From assembly GCA_050084985.1 (NCBI GenBank), contig JBITNC010000001.1, positions 9,920,001 to 9,984,000 on the forward strand: a stretch of 64,000 nt of DNA, read 5' to 3'. This stretch comes from Nageia nagi (lineage: Eukaryota > Pinophyta). Position numbers and translations under genes: made by a program. The notes beneath the pieces were generated by a model, which searched no databases, was not told where the DNA came from, and saw only the letters and a list, made by a program, of their open reading frames with translations. Below, one piece after another: positions 11,066 to 24,170 of this stretch (the stretch's first letter is position 1; every line of letters begins with the position of its first letter).

Positions 11066-11567
11066 CAACCTAGACTTATCTATGGCCGGGTCACTTTTCA
11101 TATTTACATTTATAATTTTTGTGGGAGTAGTATCTATTTTACCTTCTTTGAATAGCTACTAAGCAATTTTTATATATCGCATTTCTATGACTCTACTCAA
11201 AATCCTAGAGTGTTGCTTTGGGAGCACAATGGGTTTATTTATAAAAGTTACCCAATCAATGGGCTCTACTACTTTTGCTTAAAAAGTGATTTTAATCTCT
11301 CTTATGAGGCTATGGAAAAAGGAATTAAATAATGTTATTATGTACTTACTCTTGAAGTAGATGCCAAAGTTTGTTATGGGGGTTGCTCTATCTTCTAAGG
11401 AGTTAAATATAATACTTTTACCTCTCCTTCTTCCTCTTCTAATGGCTTATCCTTTTAAGGAGTCTTATCCTTTGGGTTGGAGTCCTTTTCCTTCTTTGGG
11501 TCCTCCTCCTCCTCATCAGCATCATCTTTGCTCTCTCTGCCTTTGACTGCTATGGTACCACCCGTAC
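11066..11567 (-). pseudogene. Tat-A extra ORF, acidic middle part (decayed)
   Basis: Minus-strand peptide from about 11,565 leftwards is strongly charged (GRESKDDADEEEEDPKKEKDS, then KDKPLEEEEGEV) with two stops. This low-complexity acidic segment continues the ORF seen at 18,176-20,700 and joins the coiled-coil part at 4,480-5,321 once Copia-B and TR-GAG-1 are removed. Function unknown. Confidence 0.5.
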
Positions 11568-12063
11568 TATTAGAATGTATAATGAATTATTGTAAAGGTT
11601 TGTATTAAATTTTCTATGTAAATTCACTAATACTTAAGGGTATCATTCGATACCTTAAGTATTTAAGTGAATATGATAATGTAACTTGTCCTACACTCCA
11701 TGTCATGAGCATGCCCCTTGGGTAAAAGGATGTGCATGTCATGCTTTTGTACATTGGATAAAAGGGTGATCCAAAGAGGATTTTGACCTATAAATAGAAG
11801 GCTCCCTCTTTGTGATCACACACCAATTTATGGAGTAAAGCTATGCTATAGGATAGAAGTGTACGATTTGAGATTAGAAGGATTGTAAGAGAGTTGTATT
11901 TGTGATTTAAGTAAAGATCTAGTTAGTGGATGTACTCTAGTTGGAGTAACCACTTTACATCTTGAGTTAGTTTGTGATATTGTCTTATTTTTAATATTGT
12001 TAGATGTGTATTGTGAGCTTTCATGTGATCTTAGTAGTTTAGGATTGTTCTTGTTATAGTTCA
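11568..12063 (+). repeat. 5' LTR of Copia-B (496 bp) with TATA box
   Basis: Aligned end to end with the 492-bp Copia-D LTR. The first dinucleotide has decayed from TG to TA (TATTAGAAT). A TATA box TATAAATA stands at 11789-11796, matching the one in Copia-D. An inverted repeat (11631-11644 with 11649-11661) is also shared with Copia-D at the same relative place. Confidence 0.82.
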
Positions 12064-12074
12064 ATTGTCTCATT

Positions 12075-12086
12075 TGGTATCAGATC
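12075..12086 (+). other. Primer-binding site of Copia-B
   Basis: TGGTATCAGATC, one mismatch from the plant copia initiator-Met tRNA site. It is 11 bases after the LTR end, against 2 in Copia-D, so a few bases were gained here. Confidence 0.85.
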
Positions 12087-12211
12087 TCCTTGGAGGCTCA
12101 TCTTCACATCCTTGGCATGGAGTCTCTTCTTTTTGGTGTGCAAGCTACATCTTGGTGATTCTTCTTCATTCCTCATCTTACTCCCCATTGGTGAGGTAAA
12201 ACTAAGAGAAG

Positions 12212-15200
12212 GTATATATTTTTTCTTGGATTCTCTCATTATGAGTCTAACATTCTTCTTATTATTATGAGCTAATCCATTTTTTTTGAAGAAAATATAC
12301 TTCCATGTATTGCTATATTATTACTAACATTACTTTGTTAGTTACATTCTCTTATATATAGCAAATAATGTGTTATATTCAAAATTGATCTTTTTGATAC
12401 TCAATTTTTTTTACACAAATTTAGTGTAAAAGTAATTGCATTTTTACTTCTTTCTATAATTAATTTACCATCATTGGTTGAATATTAATTTTGATTTATA
12501 CAAATAAACATGGTATTCTGGACTAAAAATAATTAACCATGTATCTCATTTCATATGGTGATGAAGAAATATCACACATATAAGAGAGATGATTTTTCAC
12601 AAATTTTCCATAAACAATGCCTTTCTAATCTTTGAGGTACTCCTTCAAAAATGCTAATTATTGCCCAAAAATACCTCACCTGTATTCTTATTAACATTGT
12701 ATAAGGTGGAACCTCACAATGCCAACTATTAATTAAGTCACATGCGCAATTTTTCCTAACTAGGAGTGCATAATGAGATGTTGAAGGTTATCATAAACAA
12801 CAAGACTATGCCAAGCATCCAATGCATCTATAAAATATAAGCATAAAATTCCATTAAAGTATATATGCACCCAAAAAAAATTTAGAGCATTTAGCTAGAA
12901 ATTTGTATCTCCCTCAACACTGCCTCTTTTTTTTTATAAGCTTCCTCTATTTGCTCCATCAAACTCTTATCCTACCCAACCCCCTTCTCCTTTGAAATAG
13001 ATTTTAGTGTTTGTGATTAGGAGCATAGTTACAATAAAATAACAACACTCTCTTTATTTTTTTTTGGCCTTCATAGCCAAACCATTTAGCATCTATTTTC
13101 ATGCATAGGCTCCTTCATCCATCGTAGCTCTCATTGCTTGACCTCAACTGCAATCGACCTTTTCCTCCTATGCAACCTTCTAGCTTCCTATCCTAGTAGC
13201 TTGATCACTCCCGTGACCCTCTTGAATCCTTGTACCTACATCACCTATCTCCTATATTCAACCTCCTACCTCATGTGACCACTTGTCACCTCTTCTTTAG
13301 TCTCCCTCTACTCAAACTAACTCTTCTTATTTTATGATGATCTCTCTATCATCCATGCGTGACCTTCCCTTTCATCTCATGTGGCCCCTTTTTTTTTTTA
13401 GTTTTGAGAACTATGATTAGTAATGGAGAAGATTGAATTTCATGCAAAATTAACACATTGTGCTAGCCATGTATAGGCTCTCCCCTCATGACTAGACTAT
13501 ATGTGTTTAGGCTTCTCCCTCTTACATTGTCTGCTATGGCCACCTCCATCACCCCCGCTCCACACTCCCTCTACTGGATCCTCCTCCTTGTGCCAACCTT
13601 TAATACCTTTAGTGTGTTATACTAACATTATAACCAACTAAACCACAACACTAGCTCCATAGCATGAAACTCCACATGCTTATTTTAGGGGTTTCAAACC
13701 CCATGTATACCTTTTATCTGTTGTTACACCTAGGTGTCACTTCATGATGAACTCATAACTTTTTACCTCATGTAGGCTCTTAGGTAGGCTTGATCTCCTT
13801 ATATATCATCTATGCCTAATCTCACCCTCTATTAACCAATCAATGTACATGATTAGACCTTTGAATTAATGTCTACATTTGCACTACAAGCATGACTCTC
13901 TCACCATGCAACTCTTTCCTTTTTTTATGGCCCTATCAACTTGTTTTTAATGAGGCATTTCTTTGAAGAAAAGTTTTTTTTTTCATCATTAGACTAGACT
14001 TATGCATGGATTAAACAACTCTAATAGCATTAATATTTTGGTAGAGTACCCAGGAGACTCATAATGTTTTGGTTCCCAATCCTTCTAGTCATTTTTTTTA
14101 TTAATTATTGAATTTGACTTGAAAGTACTTAAAAAAAAGGGGCATGAGGCAATATTTTTTTTAGGCATTAATATTTTTTTAAGATATTTTGCTTAGAAGT
14201 AACAATTGCATATGCCAAATTGTTTATTTAGGTATTTTTATTTTGGCATATTTTAGTTTTCTAAGGTAAAATAACATGCTATTAGGATCATGTTGCTCTA
14301 AGCTCAAATTTTTAAGTAAAAAGGGGATTTTAGGATTATTATTTACTTAAAATTTAGATCCTTATGCAAATATTACTTGACTATTACTTAGATTTTTAAC
14401 TATTACTTAGATTTTTAAGTATTTACCTTAATAAATTTCTTATGGAAAGTGATGAATGGAAATATGAAAATTATGGAAATAATGATGCATATAGTGCATG
14501 CTTCTTAATTTATTTTCATGAAGCATGCTTATTTTTTTAAAAAAAATGCTTAAAGCTTAATTTTTTTATGCATGCTCAAGGTCTTAATTTTTTTAAGTTA
14601 ATGCTTAAGACTTAATTTTTAATATGCACGCTTATAACTTAAAAATGCATGTTTAATATTTATCCTTATGCAAAGTATGGAATGGACTTGTGTAAAATAA
14701 GTGATGATGTAATGATGTCCTTTAGGGGTTGGTAAACAAAACCCATTGGACACTTAGGTTCCAATTTATAAATGGATGATGTTTAATTGTATGATCTTTT
14801 ACTTCATGTTTTGTATCTTTATTTATTTTACTTATGCAAAAATTCAAACATTGATACGAGCAACCCCCTAAAATGAAGAAATCCACATGTACATTCTACA
14901 ACATGACTTGTTTAGGGATCGATGAGGTGAGGATAGGTGGACTAGAGCCTTTAAGTCCAATGATCCAAGAGGTGAAAAGTCTATACTTCTTAATTGTCCC
15001 TAAGTCCTTTGTTGGTCTAGATTTAACTCCAATAGATGGATAGGTATGTGTGTAGTGATACCATATATCCACATGTCCATTCAAATATTATCCTGATAAA
15101 CTAGAAGGAAAACTTGAAAGATAATGAAGATTAATAATTTGGTTGATCCAATAAAAATCAAAACCTTGAAAAATAGCTAGTACTTCTTATGAGAGTATAT

Positions 15201-15496
15201 TGCTACCCAAGGGGAACTGGTTGAGGATTGGTAGTAGTTGGGATCCTCTTGTGTGGGCATCCAGGTGAAGGCCTAATTTTAGACAAGAAAAAAAGCCTCA
15301 ACAATGTCACTCTACATCTACGATTCTTGAGATGAGAAATGTATTTGGGCACATGGATTATTATTTGAATTATAAAACATTTGCACTTGTGAATCAAATA
15401 AGCATGTATTTAGTGTTAAATGTAACATTACTTGGTTCAAAACTTAACATTTCTTTTATTAAAAACACATGCTTATTATTTCACATTTTTGTGTAG
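12212..15496 (+). other. Copia-B leader, probable spliced intron
   Basis: A 3.3 kb non-coding leader. Two donor-like sites, GAG|GTAAAA at 12195/12196 and AAG|GTATAT at 12211/12212, both have counterparts in Copia-D. A T-rich stretch followed by TGTGTAG ends at 15,496, three bases before the gag ATG, also as in Copia-D. Interior: AT-rich with a C-rich tract (about 12,900-13,620) answering to the GC-rich island of Copia-D, and a well conserved 600-bp stretch (14,710-15,460). No gene is seen. That splicing takes place is inferred from conserved signals. Confidence 0.55.
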
Positions 15497-15499
15497 CAA

Positions 15500-18175
15500 A
15501 TGGGAGAATACTTTTTACCCAAACACATTCTTGATGGTTCCAACTATGGGATTTGGAAACCTTGGATGAGAGATGAATTGCAGGCAAGGAAGCTTTGGAA
15601 AATAGTGAATGAGAACCTTGTACCTCCTATAGATGAGAAGGCACTAGAGGCTTACAACATGAATAATAAATTAGCAACCTCCATAATTTACCATGTAATT
15701 TTAAATGATGTGCTCTTGATGATATCCTCTTCAACCTTAGCAAAAGAAGCATGGGATAAGCTTAAGCAAATCTACCTTGGTTCAAATTTTTCAAGAAGGT
15801 TTACCATTCTTCAAAAGTTGCTTCAATCTCATCAAGGGGAAGATGAAAATGTGGCTATCTACTTGAACAAAAGCATTGATCTAAGGGTCCAATTTGTTGC
15901 TTATAGGTGCAATTGGATCAATGATGAGTTCATGGTCTTCATCATTCTTCACAGCATCTCTTCAAAGTTTGAAAACTTTGTAACAGTTATGGAAACAAGG
16001 TTTGATGATGAAGAAGAAGTTGTCTCCCTTGAGAACCTATCTAGGAACCTATTGAAGCATGAGGAAACCCTTAACAATAAGGTGTTGATTTATTCTCCTA
16101 AAGATAATAATGTTTCTCTTGGAGCAACCAAAAATCCTTTCAAAAATAAGTTCAACCATCAAAAGAAATCTTATCCTTCTTCCTTCAAAAGGTTTGAAAA
16201 AAAAGATAATGGCTACAATAGCAATAGTAACAATAGAAACTACTACCACAGTAGTAGGAACAATGGCAACAACAATCATTTCAAGCAAAGGGATGGAAAA
16301 GGCAAAGCAAACACTCCTTATCCTAAGGAAAATTTTGATTGCAATTGTAACTATTGTGGCATTCAAGGTCACAAAGAAGTTGATTGTTACAAAAAGAAAA
16401 GAGAAGAAAAGAATAAAGATAATGGAAATGTAAAGAAATATAAAGGAAAGAAGAATATTCATGCTGGTTTTGCTACGGTGCTCTACTCCATGTCTCACTC
16501 TTTTTCATCTAAATGGATTGTTGACTCTGGTTGCACTAATCACCTATTCTTTTAAAAAGAAAAGTTTGGGAACTTTCACAAGTATAAAAAGGATGTCATT
16601 GTGATAGGTGATAATGCTACCCTTAAAGTCCAAGGAATTGGGAGTGTGCTGATTCACAAAAAGGTTCTTGAAAATATTCTCTATGTTCCTAAGTTAAGAA
16701 TGAACCTTCTCTCTATGATCCAAGTTGCTAGAAAAGGGTATTATTTTGAGTTTGAATCTCAATCTTGGTGCATTAAGAAAGGACTTACCACTTTGGTTAA
16801 AGGATCAATGAAAGATAACCTCTACATTTTGGATCAAGTTCCATTAAAGATGTGTCTTGCTTCTAGTGTGTGCTCTAAAGGTAATCTTTGGAACCATCAT
16901 TTAGGGCACCTTAACCACAAGAGTATTCAAGTCATGAAAGACCAATAACTTATGGAAGGTTTTTCTTCAATTTCTCCTTCAGTTGGTCTATACAAGAAGT
17001 GCATTCTTGGCAAGATGCATAGATAAAAGTTTGAAAAAGATAAGGTAATAAGAGCATCTTAACCTCTTCAACTTATGCATTCAGATTTGATGGGTCCATT
17101 TTAGACTAAGTTGGTTAGAGGAGCATCTTACATCTTAACCTTCATTAATGACTTTAGTAGGATGACCTTTGGGTATCTACTTGAGCATAAGGATCAAAAT
17201 TTTGAGAGTGTTAAGGTTTTTTGTTGAGAATCAAACTAACCTTAAAATCAAGATGTTGAGATTAGATAATGGGGAAGAATATAGTAGCAATGAGTTCAAT
17301 GACTATTGTGCTAAGTATGGAATCAAGAGGTAATTTACAATTTCATACACTCCTCAATAGAATGATGTTACTGAAAGGAAAAATAGTATAATTATGGAGA
17401 TGGCTAGATGCATGTTGAGTAGTCTTCCTAAATTCTTGTCTAGTGAAGCTATGAGAACTACTATTTACACCTTGAATAGGAGTCCTACAAAATTTATTCA
17501 AAGTAAAACTCCTTTTGAGGCATGATTAGGAAGAAAACCTAACATATCTCACCTTAGGATATTTGGTTATGAAGCATTATCCTATATTATTTCTAAAAAA
17601 AGTAAGAAGTTGGACAAAAGAGCTAAAAAATACATCTTTGTGGGTTATGACAATTAGCATAGAGGCTACAAGCTCTACTCTCCAACCTATAAAGTAGTAT
17701 TCATTTCAAGGGATGTAAAGTTCAATGAACTTCCTCAAGAATTTGCTTCTAATGAGGATGTTGATGATCTAGAGGACTCTTCAGTTGCTCCTATCCGGTT
17801 GGATATTGATATAGACAAGTCACCTTAAGAACAAAATTCTCTAACACAAAGGGTGATAAGTAGCATGACCTTGAACAAATCCTTAATTACCAAGATTGAT
17901 AAAAATCATGAGCCCTCAACCTTCAAAGAAGCTTCTAAGCATGAATTCTAAATGGAAGCCATGAAAATGGAGAATGAGGTGCTTATGAAAAATAAAACTT
18001 AGGACTTGGTTTCTTATCCCAATGAAAAGAATGTGATTGGAAATAAGTGGATCTATAATGTCAAGTTCAATTCAGTAGGAGATAATGAGAAATACAAGGC
18101 AAGGTTAGTAGCTAAAGGTTTTGCTTAGAAATATGATGTATATTATGAGAAAACCTTTGCTCCCATGGAAAAGAT
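15500..18175 (+). pseudogene. Copia-B gag-pol, decayed and truncated
   Basis: Starts at ATG 15500 (MGEYFLPKHILDGSNYGIW). Gag runs about 300 residues with an Asn-rich linker and CCHC knuckle (CNYCGIQGHKEVDC). The protease motif WIVDSGCTNH follows, then a stop at 16553-16555. The frame resumes to 16,948 (GAG-pre-integrase, NHHLGHLNHKSIQ), then integrase core remnants (HSDLMGPF, DNGEEY-like) and the early RT with many stops and indels to about 18,175. Copia-D gives the intact alignment. It is not functional. Confidence 0.9.
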
Positions 18176-20700
18176 GTACCAAGCACATTACCCTCACCTT
18201 ACTAGACCTCATCCCCTACTTCTTCTCACATGTATTAGTAGATGATGATGATTATGCTCTTGGGATTTCAATTCTCTTTAACATTAAACATCTCTATTTC
18301 CCCTTAATGGCCTTCTACATCTCTTAACTAACTTTGGGAGATGGAGTTTGTGTACTCCTAGGCATCCATTGCTATATGGTTTAGGCCTTATTCTTAAGTT
18401 TCTTCTCTTCTTCCTTCAAGAGTTTCTCTACATGGTCTTGCACCAAAGTTTGAATTCTTATTTTCTTTTTCAACCTTTTTGACCTAGATGGTTCTCTAGA
18501 CTCTTTTATCTTTGCTCCCCTTTCTAATTTCCCTTGGAAATTAGGTGGGAGAGGTTTTCCCATTTCTAGCAGTGGGTCTTGTGTATACTAGGATTTCTAG
18601 TATTTATCATAGTTGAATTCACCAAACAATTTCTTTTCATTATGATGGATCTTAATGGTGTATTCAAATCTAAACTTGGTAAAATGATGGATCTTGTTGG
18701 GGACCCAACCTAACTCATCTCTCAATTAGGCCAACACCTTCAAATCTAGGAAAAATTCTTATCATCTAACCTCCTAGTTTTTGCACTTCTTAATATCCTT
18801 TAGGGTTAACCATAAATTATTCAAATTTGTAAATTCCCACTCTAGGGATTCCTTAGCTTCCTACTTAGTTGATTTACAAAATATTGCACATGGGGCCTTG
18901 GCTCTTAGGCAAAAGTCAGTACTTTATATTTGACTTTATAATATTTATAATTTTCCCTAATAATCATACATTAAGAGGAATCCACCATTTCTAAACTTAA
19001 AATTATGTGTAATAAACTTAGCTATACTATCTTTACAACCTATTTCTAACAAAGTAAAATATTTTGTACTAGCTGGTATATTTACAATGGGTTTGAAATA
19101 CTTAGTCTCTTAGCACACATTTTCCTACCCATTTCATAGAATACAATTAACAAATTTGGGTAGGAAAAATGCTTCTTAAAATATCCATATCTTATAATAA
19201 TAGTCCAATCCTTTAGCAAATACCAGTCACCTATCTTATTCCCTCCTTGTAGCTCCCATATGGTAGTCTAGCGAAGCCTATTTGCTAGCTTCCCTATTAG
19301 GATTTCCATCATCAATGCATAGAATTTATCCATAAAATCAATAGTACAACCCATGTAGCTTGGTTAATATAAGGACCCTTAAATCAATTAGCACAAGTCC
19401 TATGGTTAGATAGCAAGTTCAACTAGAAGTTCTGCTTCCATAAATTTCTCAAGATTTTGATGGACTAGTAGCCATCATAAATAAGAAGAATGCCAAAAAT
19501 CTAATTTCTCAATTTTGAAAAATTTATTCTCATTTCATTTGAAATAAAAGAAAGGGTAAATTATAGTAGACATGTGTCTCTATAATATTGTAATCCATTC
19601 TCATCATGGCTCCATGTGCATCTATTTGATTTTTCTCTCTAAGAATGACTATTAATGCTTACAAAACCTTTCTATCTTGGGCCTTCTCAAATGAGGAAAT
19701 GCATAGCTCTATAACAACTTGGTGGCCCTCCCCTCATACCTCTCATCAATCCAGTACAACATTTATCCATAATTATTATAGAAATAATTCCTTTCATGCT
19801 TTAAATCAATCCATTTTTTTACATGAAAGCTCTAATCAACTAGGATTACGAAGGCCTATACAATAGATTTAGGGGAATATTCTAACACCAACTTAGGTTT
19901 GGACCTAGATTTCTATTCTTGCTACTGATCCTTGAAAATTTTAATCTCATAACCTTATTGACCATGCCTAAGTGTGATACATAAAGCAACTCAGGATAGG
20001 TGAATGATTCATATTACACATAATAGTCCATGCCCTTATCAATCATTATATCTCTCTTAAACTCAGCAAGTGATTTTTCTTTACCCATAACCTTGGGCTT
20101 TAGGTATTTATAATAGGATCTACATGGGATAAACACACAAGTATCCATGTGATTAATCACCCCCATTTCCATCTAGTTGACTCCAGAGCATTTTCTAGAT
20201 ATTCATTTTGAATAGCAATGAGATCAACATCTACCCCATCATGCTCAACCTTAGTTGGTTGCTTAGTCACCTTTATGGTGTCTACAATCTTCTTTGTAGC
20301 ATGGGTTTGCATTAAGAGCTTGAAACCTTGTTGTGTAAAGCTCTATAACTTCTTCCTTTCTCCCTTAATTTCTTTATAGGCTCTAAGCTCAGTTATCTCA
20401 AAGACTTATGCTCAAAAATTTGCTAAGTGAGGAATAGAAGGGTAGATGAACATGTTTTATTTACCTAAGGTTTATTTCGATGTAATCAATAATGGAAATT
20501 AATGTCCAAGGAATTTCAAGGTTCATGCATTGTATGGATTAGTGAATGATAGGAGAGAATGGATTATTTTGGAGCATATTGAATTCAAATTGGGAGGTAA
20601 GGTAGATAGTTAGAAGATTCAAGGAAATCCTTTCCTTAAATGTTATCCTTTTGATTAACAATTATCCATAAGAAAGTTGCAATTCCAGACCATGCCTAGT
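18176..20700 (-). pseudogene. Tat-A extra sense ORF downstream of integrase (unknown function)
   Basis: Minus-strand coding remnant after the integrase. Readable segments include KVTKQPTKVEHDGVDVDLIA, CRSYYKYLKPKVMGKEKSLA, YPELLYVSHLGMVNKVMRLK and YAFPHLRRPKIERF (near 19,680). A 60-residue basic segment (18,381-18,563; KLERGAKIKESREPSRSKRL) follows. The frame is broken by stops and shifts. With the acidic part at 11,066-11,567 and the coiled coil at 4,480-5,321, it forms one long extra ORF in the sense direction. Extra ORFs between integrase and 3' LTR are known for Tat-lineage elements; this one I cannot place in a family. Confidence 0.5.
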
Positions 20701-21099
20701 TAATGCTTCACATTAATAGCTACTTACCTCCTTGAAGAATGTGCTTATTCTAAAGGAATGTATAAACATAAAATTTTTTATTTTTTTATTTTTATACACA
20801 CTATATAGTTTTCAACGGGTGTTATAAAATCACCCTATCACCTGATAATATTTCAAATAGATCTCGTTCACTAGGATAGGTAGTTCCTGACATCTAGTGA
20901 TATCTTATAGTTTGAATGCATTATTTTGCATGGCTTAAGTGATGATATAGGAATCACTCCATAGGGACTCAAATTTATAATGTCTCTCAAGATTTTCTCT
21001 TTCCTCATCCCATTTGAGGATAATGTTCCTATTTCAAACTATACCCAGGAAGACTTCTTATCGAATTGAGATGTTGGAAGGACTCATATGCTTATAATG

Positions 21100-21960
21100 G
21101 TTTCAAATTCATAGTCTTCCAGCTCTTGCAAAATTTGTAGTGCATTTAACTTAAGATGAATTAGCAATTTTGGCTTTTTACCATATACTAATGCATAAGG
21201 GAATGTCTTGATAGTTGACTTGATACTAATTCTGTCTACCCATAATGCATAGTCTAATTATGTATACAACTACCTAGGATTCCCTTTAATTGTTCTCTTG
21301 ATGATCCAAGTTAGGTTCTTATTTTTTTGACTCAATTAACCATTCCCCTGTAGGTAGTAATTTGAAGAGAATAACTAGTAGATCCTATATTCAACAACAA
21401 ATTTGACAAATTAGCTCTAATGAATGTAGGACCATATTTGATACAATAGTTTGTGAGATACCAAAGTGAGTAATTATCCTTTTCATGATCTCTATCACTA
21501 CCTCTTGATCCTCATTTTACATGGCATAATTCTAACCATCTTGTAAAATAATCTATTATAGTTAGAATAAACTTATGGTTCATTAAGGAATTATGATTTA
21601 TAACACCAATGAAATCTAGACCCTATTGTTGGAAGCACTCCTTAATGACCATAAGTTTGGAGGCATTGTTGCTTATCTTCTTTTTCCCAATATATTCTAC
21701 ATTTATCACACTCCTAGGCTATCTTGAATTAATCTTGAAATATGATAGATAAATATACCCATCTTGTAAAACGTTTTGCTCCATAGTTGGACCATTGTAA
21801 TGTCCTCTAGAGAATCCATAATGAAATTCATGTAATATTCTCCTAGCTTCATCATGAGTCACACATATTAATAGGATTTGATCAAAGTTTTTCCAATAAA
21901 TAAGGTCATATATCATCACAAAATTTAAAGCTTGAATCCTAAATCTCCTCCTTTGAAACC
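21100..21960 (-). pseudogene. Tat-A integrase (decayed)
   Basis: Minus strand. An H2C2 zinc-binding domain is readable at 21,719-21,919 (VTHDEARRILHEFHYG, then GHYNGPTM and GYIYLSYFK) with the Cys pair just after. A badly broken catalytic core continues to about 21,100, ending in VEYRIY and SSNYYLQGNG, the usual pre-glutamate stretch. Many stops. It lies directly downstream of RNase H, as in all Ty3/gypsy elements. Confidence 0.72.
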
Positions 21961-22006
21961 TATCGAGGGATATAGGACATTTACCAATTTGAAAATAAAA
22001 AATTAA

Positions 22007-23260
22007 TTATTTTATCCAATCACTTTCTTGATTAAGTTGCTCTTCATCTTCAATAATAGCAATCATGTGTGAGGCCTCTATAATTTTTTCATAGAGAACC
22101 CTACCCCTAATAAGCTTGGTTGGTTTAATTTCTACATCATATTCCATTATTTTTGTAATCCAACTAGCTTTTCCTTCACCCAATTCTCTTGGAATGACAT
22201 AATTTCTCACATCAGGGTGAATAGTATATACAAGGATCTTAGTATGAGACACATAATGCTTAAATTTATTAATTCCTTTCATTATAAAAAACACTTATTT
22301 TTCAATGAATGAATACCTTTTTTGATGTTGGTGCAGTGTTTGGTTGTGAAAGGTAATTAAATGTTCTTCTTTCTTATCATCTTCAATGATAGGATTACAA
22401 TAATACTTTTCTCTACTCCATATGCATACATAATGAAATCTTTTAAAAATCTAAATTTTCCAAAATAGGAGCTTCTATTGTAGTCTTTTTAATGTTTTTA
22501 AAAATCAATTTTCTTCCTTTGACCAAGAAAATACAATATCTTTCTTCAACATTGCAGTAATTAGAGACATAATTTCTAAAAAATCATTTATAAATTTTCT
22601 AGCAAAATTGATTTGACCAAGGAAATATTGTAATGCCTTTTGGTTTGAAGAGAGTGGTAATGCTTAAATAGCTTTTACTCTATTTGGACAAATTGCTAAT
22701 CCCTTTTCTGAAATAATATGTCCAAATAATTTCCCTTGATTAACCATAAAAATAGACTTTTTGGGATTGATTGAAATCCTAAATTATATACATTTTTCAA
22801 AGACTTTTCTAAGATATTCTAGGTGATCCCTTTTACTCTTAGAAAATATCGTGATGTCATATAGGTAAATTAGAATAATTTTATTTATCAAATCACCAAA
22901 TTCATGGTCCATAGCCTTTTGAAAAGTAGCTCTCACATTAAAAATACCAAAGGGCATCATTTGAGAAGAAAATGTCCCCCATTTGGTTATGAATGCAATT
23001 TTGTATTGATCTTCATCTTTTTACCCAAATCTAATTAAATCCTAAGTAGCCATTAATCATGGAAAAGTAGCAAGCTCTAGCTATTGTATGCAAGATTTTT
23101 TCCATTAGAGGAAGAGGATAATTTTCCTTAAGAGACACTTGGTTCAGATTTCTAAAATCTACACATAATCTGATCTCTCCACTCTTTTTCCTTACTAGGA
23201 AAAGATTGGAAACTCAAGAAAAATGCTTGATAGGGTAGATAATTTTAGAATCTAGCATTT
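22007..23260 (-). pseudogene. Tat-A reverse transcriptase and RNase H (decayed)
   Basis: Minus strand. RT fingers/palm are seen at about 23,250-22,800 (LCVDFRNLNQ, ENYPLPLMEK, MPFGIFNVRATFQ). The catalytic box has become YLYDITIFS where gypsy RTs have Y(V/L)DD, so one Asp is lost. Thumb and connection follow, then RNase H: HQKRYSFIEK at about 22,310 and, in the frame 22,294-22,007, KHYVSHTKILVYTIHP and ASWITKIMEYDVEIKP. Several stops and frame changes. Copies RNA to DNA in the particle when intact. Confidence 0.85.
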
Positions 23261-23694
23261 TAATTAATTCTTATTTCATAGCTTCTTCTATTTTTGGGTT
23301 GACCAACCTCTATTTTTGCCTATATGGTTTGGCTTTTTGTCATATATTTTTAGATCATCATAAGTCCAAGCAATTACCTCTAAAAATTGATGATTGATAT
23401 GAAATATGGTTTTCTTTTCTTCTTCAAAGCATTCTTATCTAATTTTTATATACTTCTTGAGCTCTACATCTAGCTCAATATTTCTCTCCTTTTGAATGGC
23501 CAAAGATTTGGCCTTTTGGACACCTTTGAATAAAATTATCTTTCAAAAGAGAGTAATTCTTTTGTTATGATGTTGTTTTTGAGTTGAATTACATCTAACA
23601 CTTCGAAATAATTAGGGAGTTCTTTAATACCAAAGGTATGAACCACTACTTCATCTAATAAGAAATTCATAATATGTTCATTGAATTCAAATAC

Positions 23695-24170
23695 CTACCA
23701 AAAGTTTACTGCATCAGGAACTAATGGTCTATTTTGGACTTTGACTCCAAATATTCCTCTTTTGGTATGAATCAGGTTATAATGTGTTCCTTTTCCAGCA
23801 AGTGCATTAGCAACTTGATTACACCTTCTAGGAATAGATATAAAATTGATAGCTAATAATGACTCTAGCAAATCCCATATTCTATTCCTATAGGTCTTCA
23901 TATAGTGATGTTTTGCACTAATATGGTTTCTTACTTGCTTTACAAATAGTTTAGAATCACCATGCATAATTAGACATCTGGTGCCTATATTAATTGCTTT
24001 AGATAACCCTAAATAAAGGGCTTCATACTCAGTAATACTATTTGTACAAATCTATGTGAATATGTATGAGAACCTTCTCATATATCCCATTAGTGATTTA
24101 AAAACAATACCATCTTCACATCCATGTTTACACCTAGCTCCATCAAAGTACATTGTCCATACCTCATGCT
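23695..24170 (-). pseudogene. Tat-A archaeal-type RNase H (aRNH), upstream of RT
   Basis: Minus strand. Readable motifs in order: MYFDGARCKHGC (first Asp), ITEYEALYLGLSKAI (Glu), IMHGDSKLFVKQVRNHIS (second Asp), and CNQVANALAGKG, where the last acidic residue is Asn instead of Asp. One stop lies between the first and second motifs; the frame is open from 23,967 to 23,695. This is the second RNase H typical of Tat-lineage gypsy elements. It lies between protease (24.4-24.9 kb) and RT (23.25 kb), not between RNase H and integrase as in Tat-F of this window. Confidence 0.8.

Larger units (their letters stand above)
11568..18175 (+). mobile_element. Copia-B, 3'-truncated copia element
   Basis: A plus-strand copia element with 5' LTR (11568-12063), primer site, a 3.4 kb leader, gag, and pol as far as the early RT (EKTFAPME). 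It stops near 18,175, where Tat-A sequence resumes; RT remainder, RNase H and 3' LTR are gone, probably by one deletion. LTR, leader and protein match Copia-D, so they are one family. No target duplication can be tested because the right end is missing. Confidence 0.88.

Noticed and set aside
16049-16498. A 149-codon minus ORF opposite Copia-B gag
   Set aside because: Antisense of the Asn/Lys-rich gag linker; the + strand has the knuckle and protease motifs.
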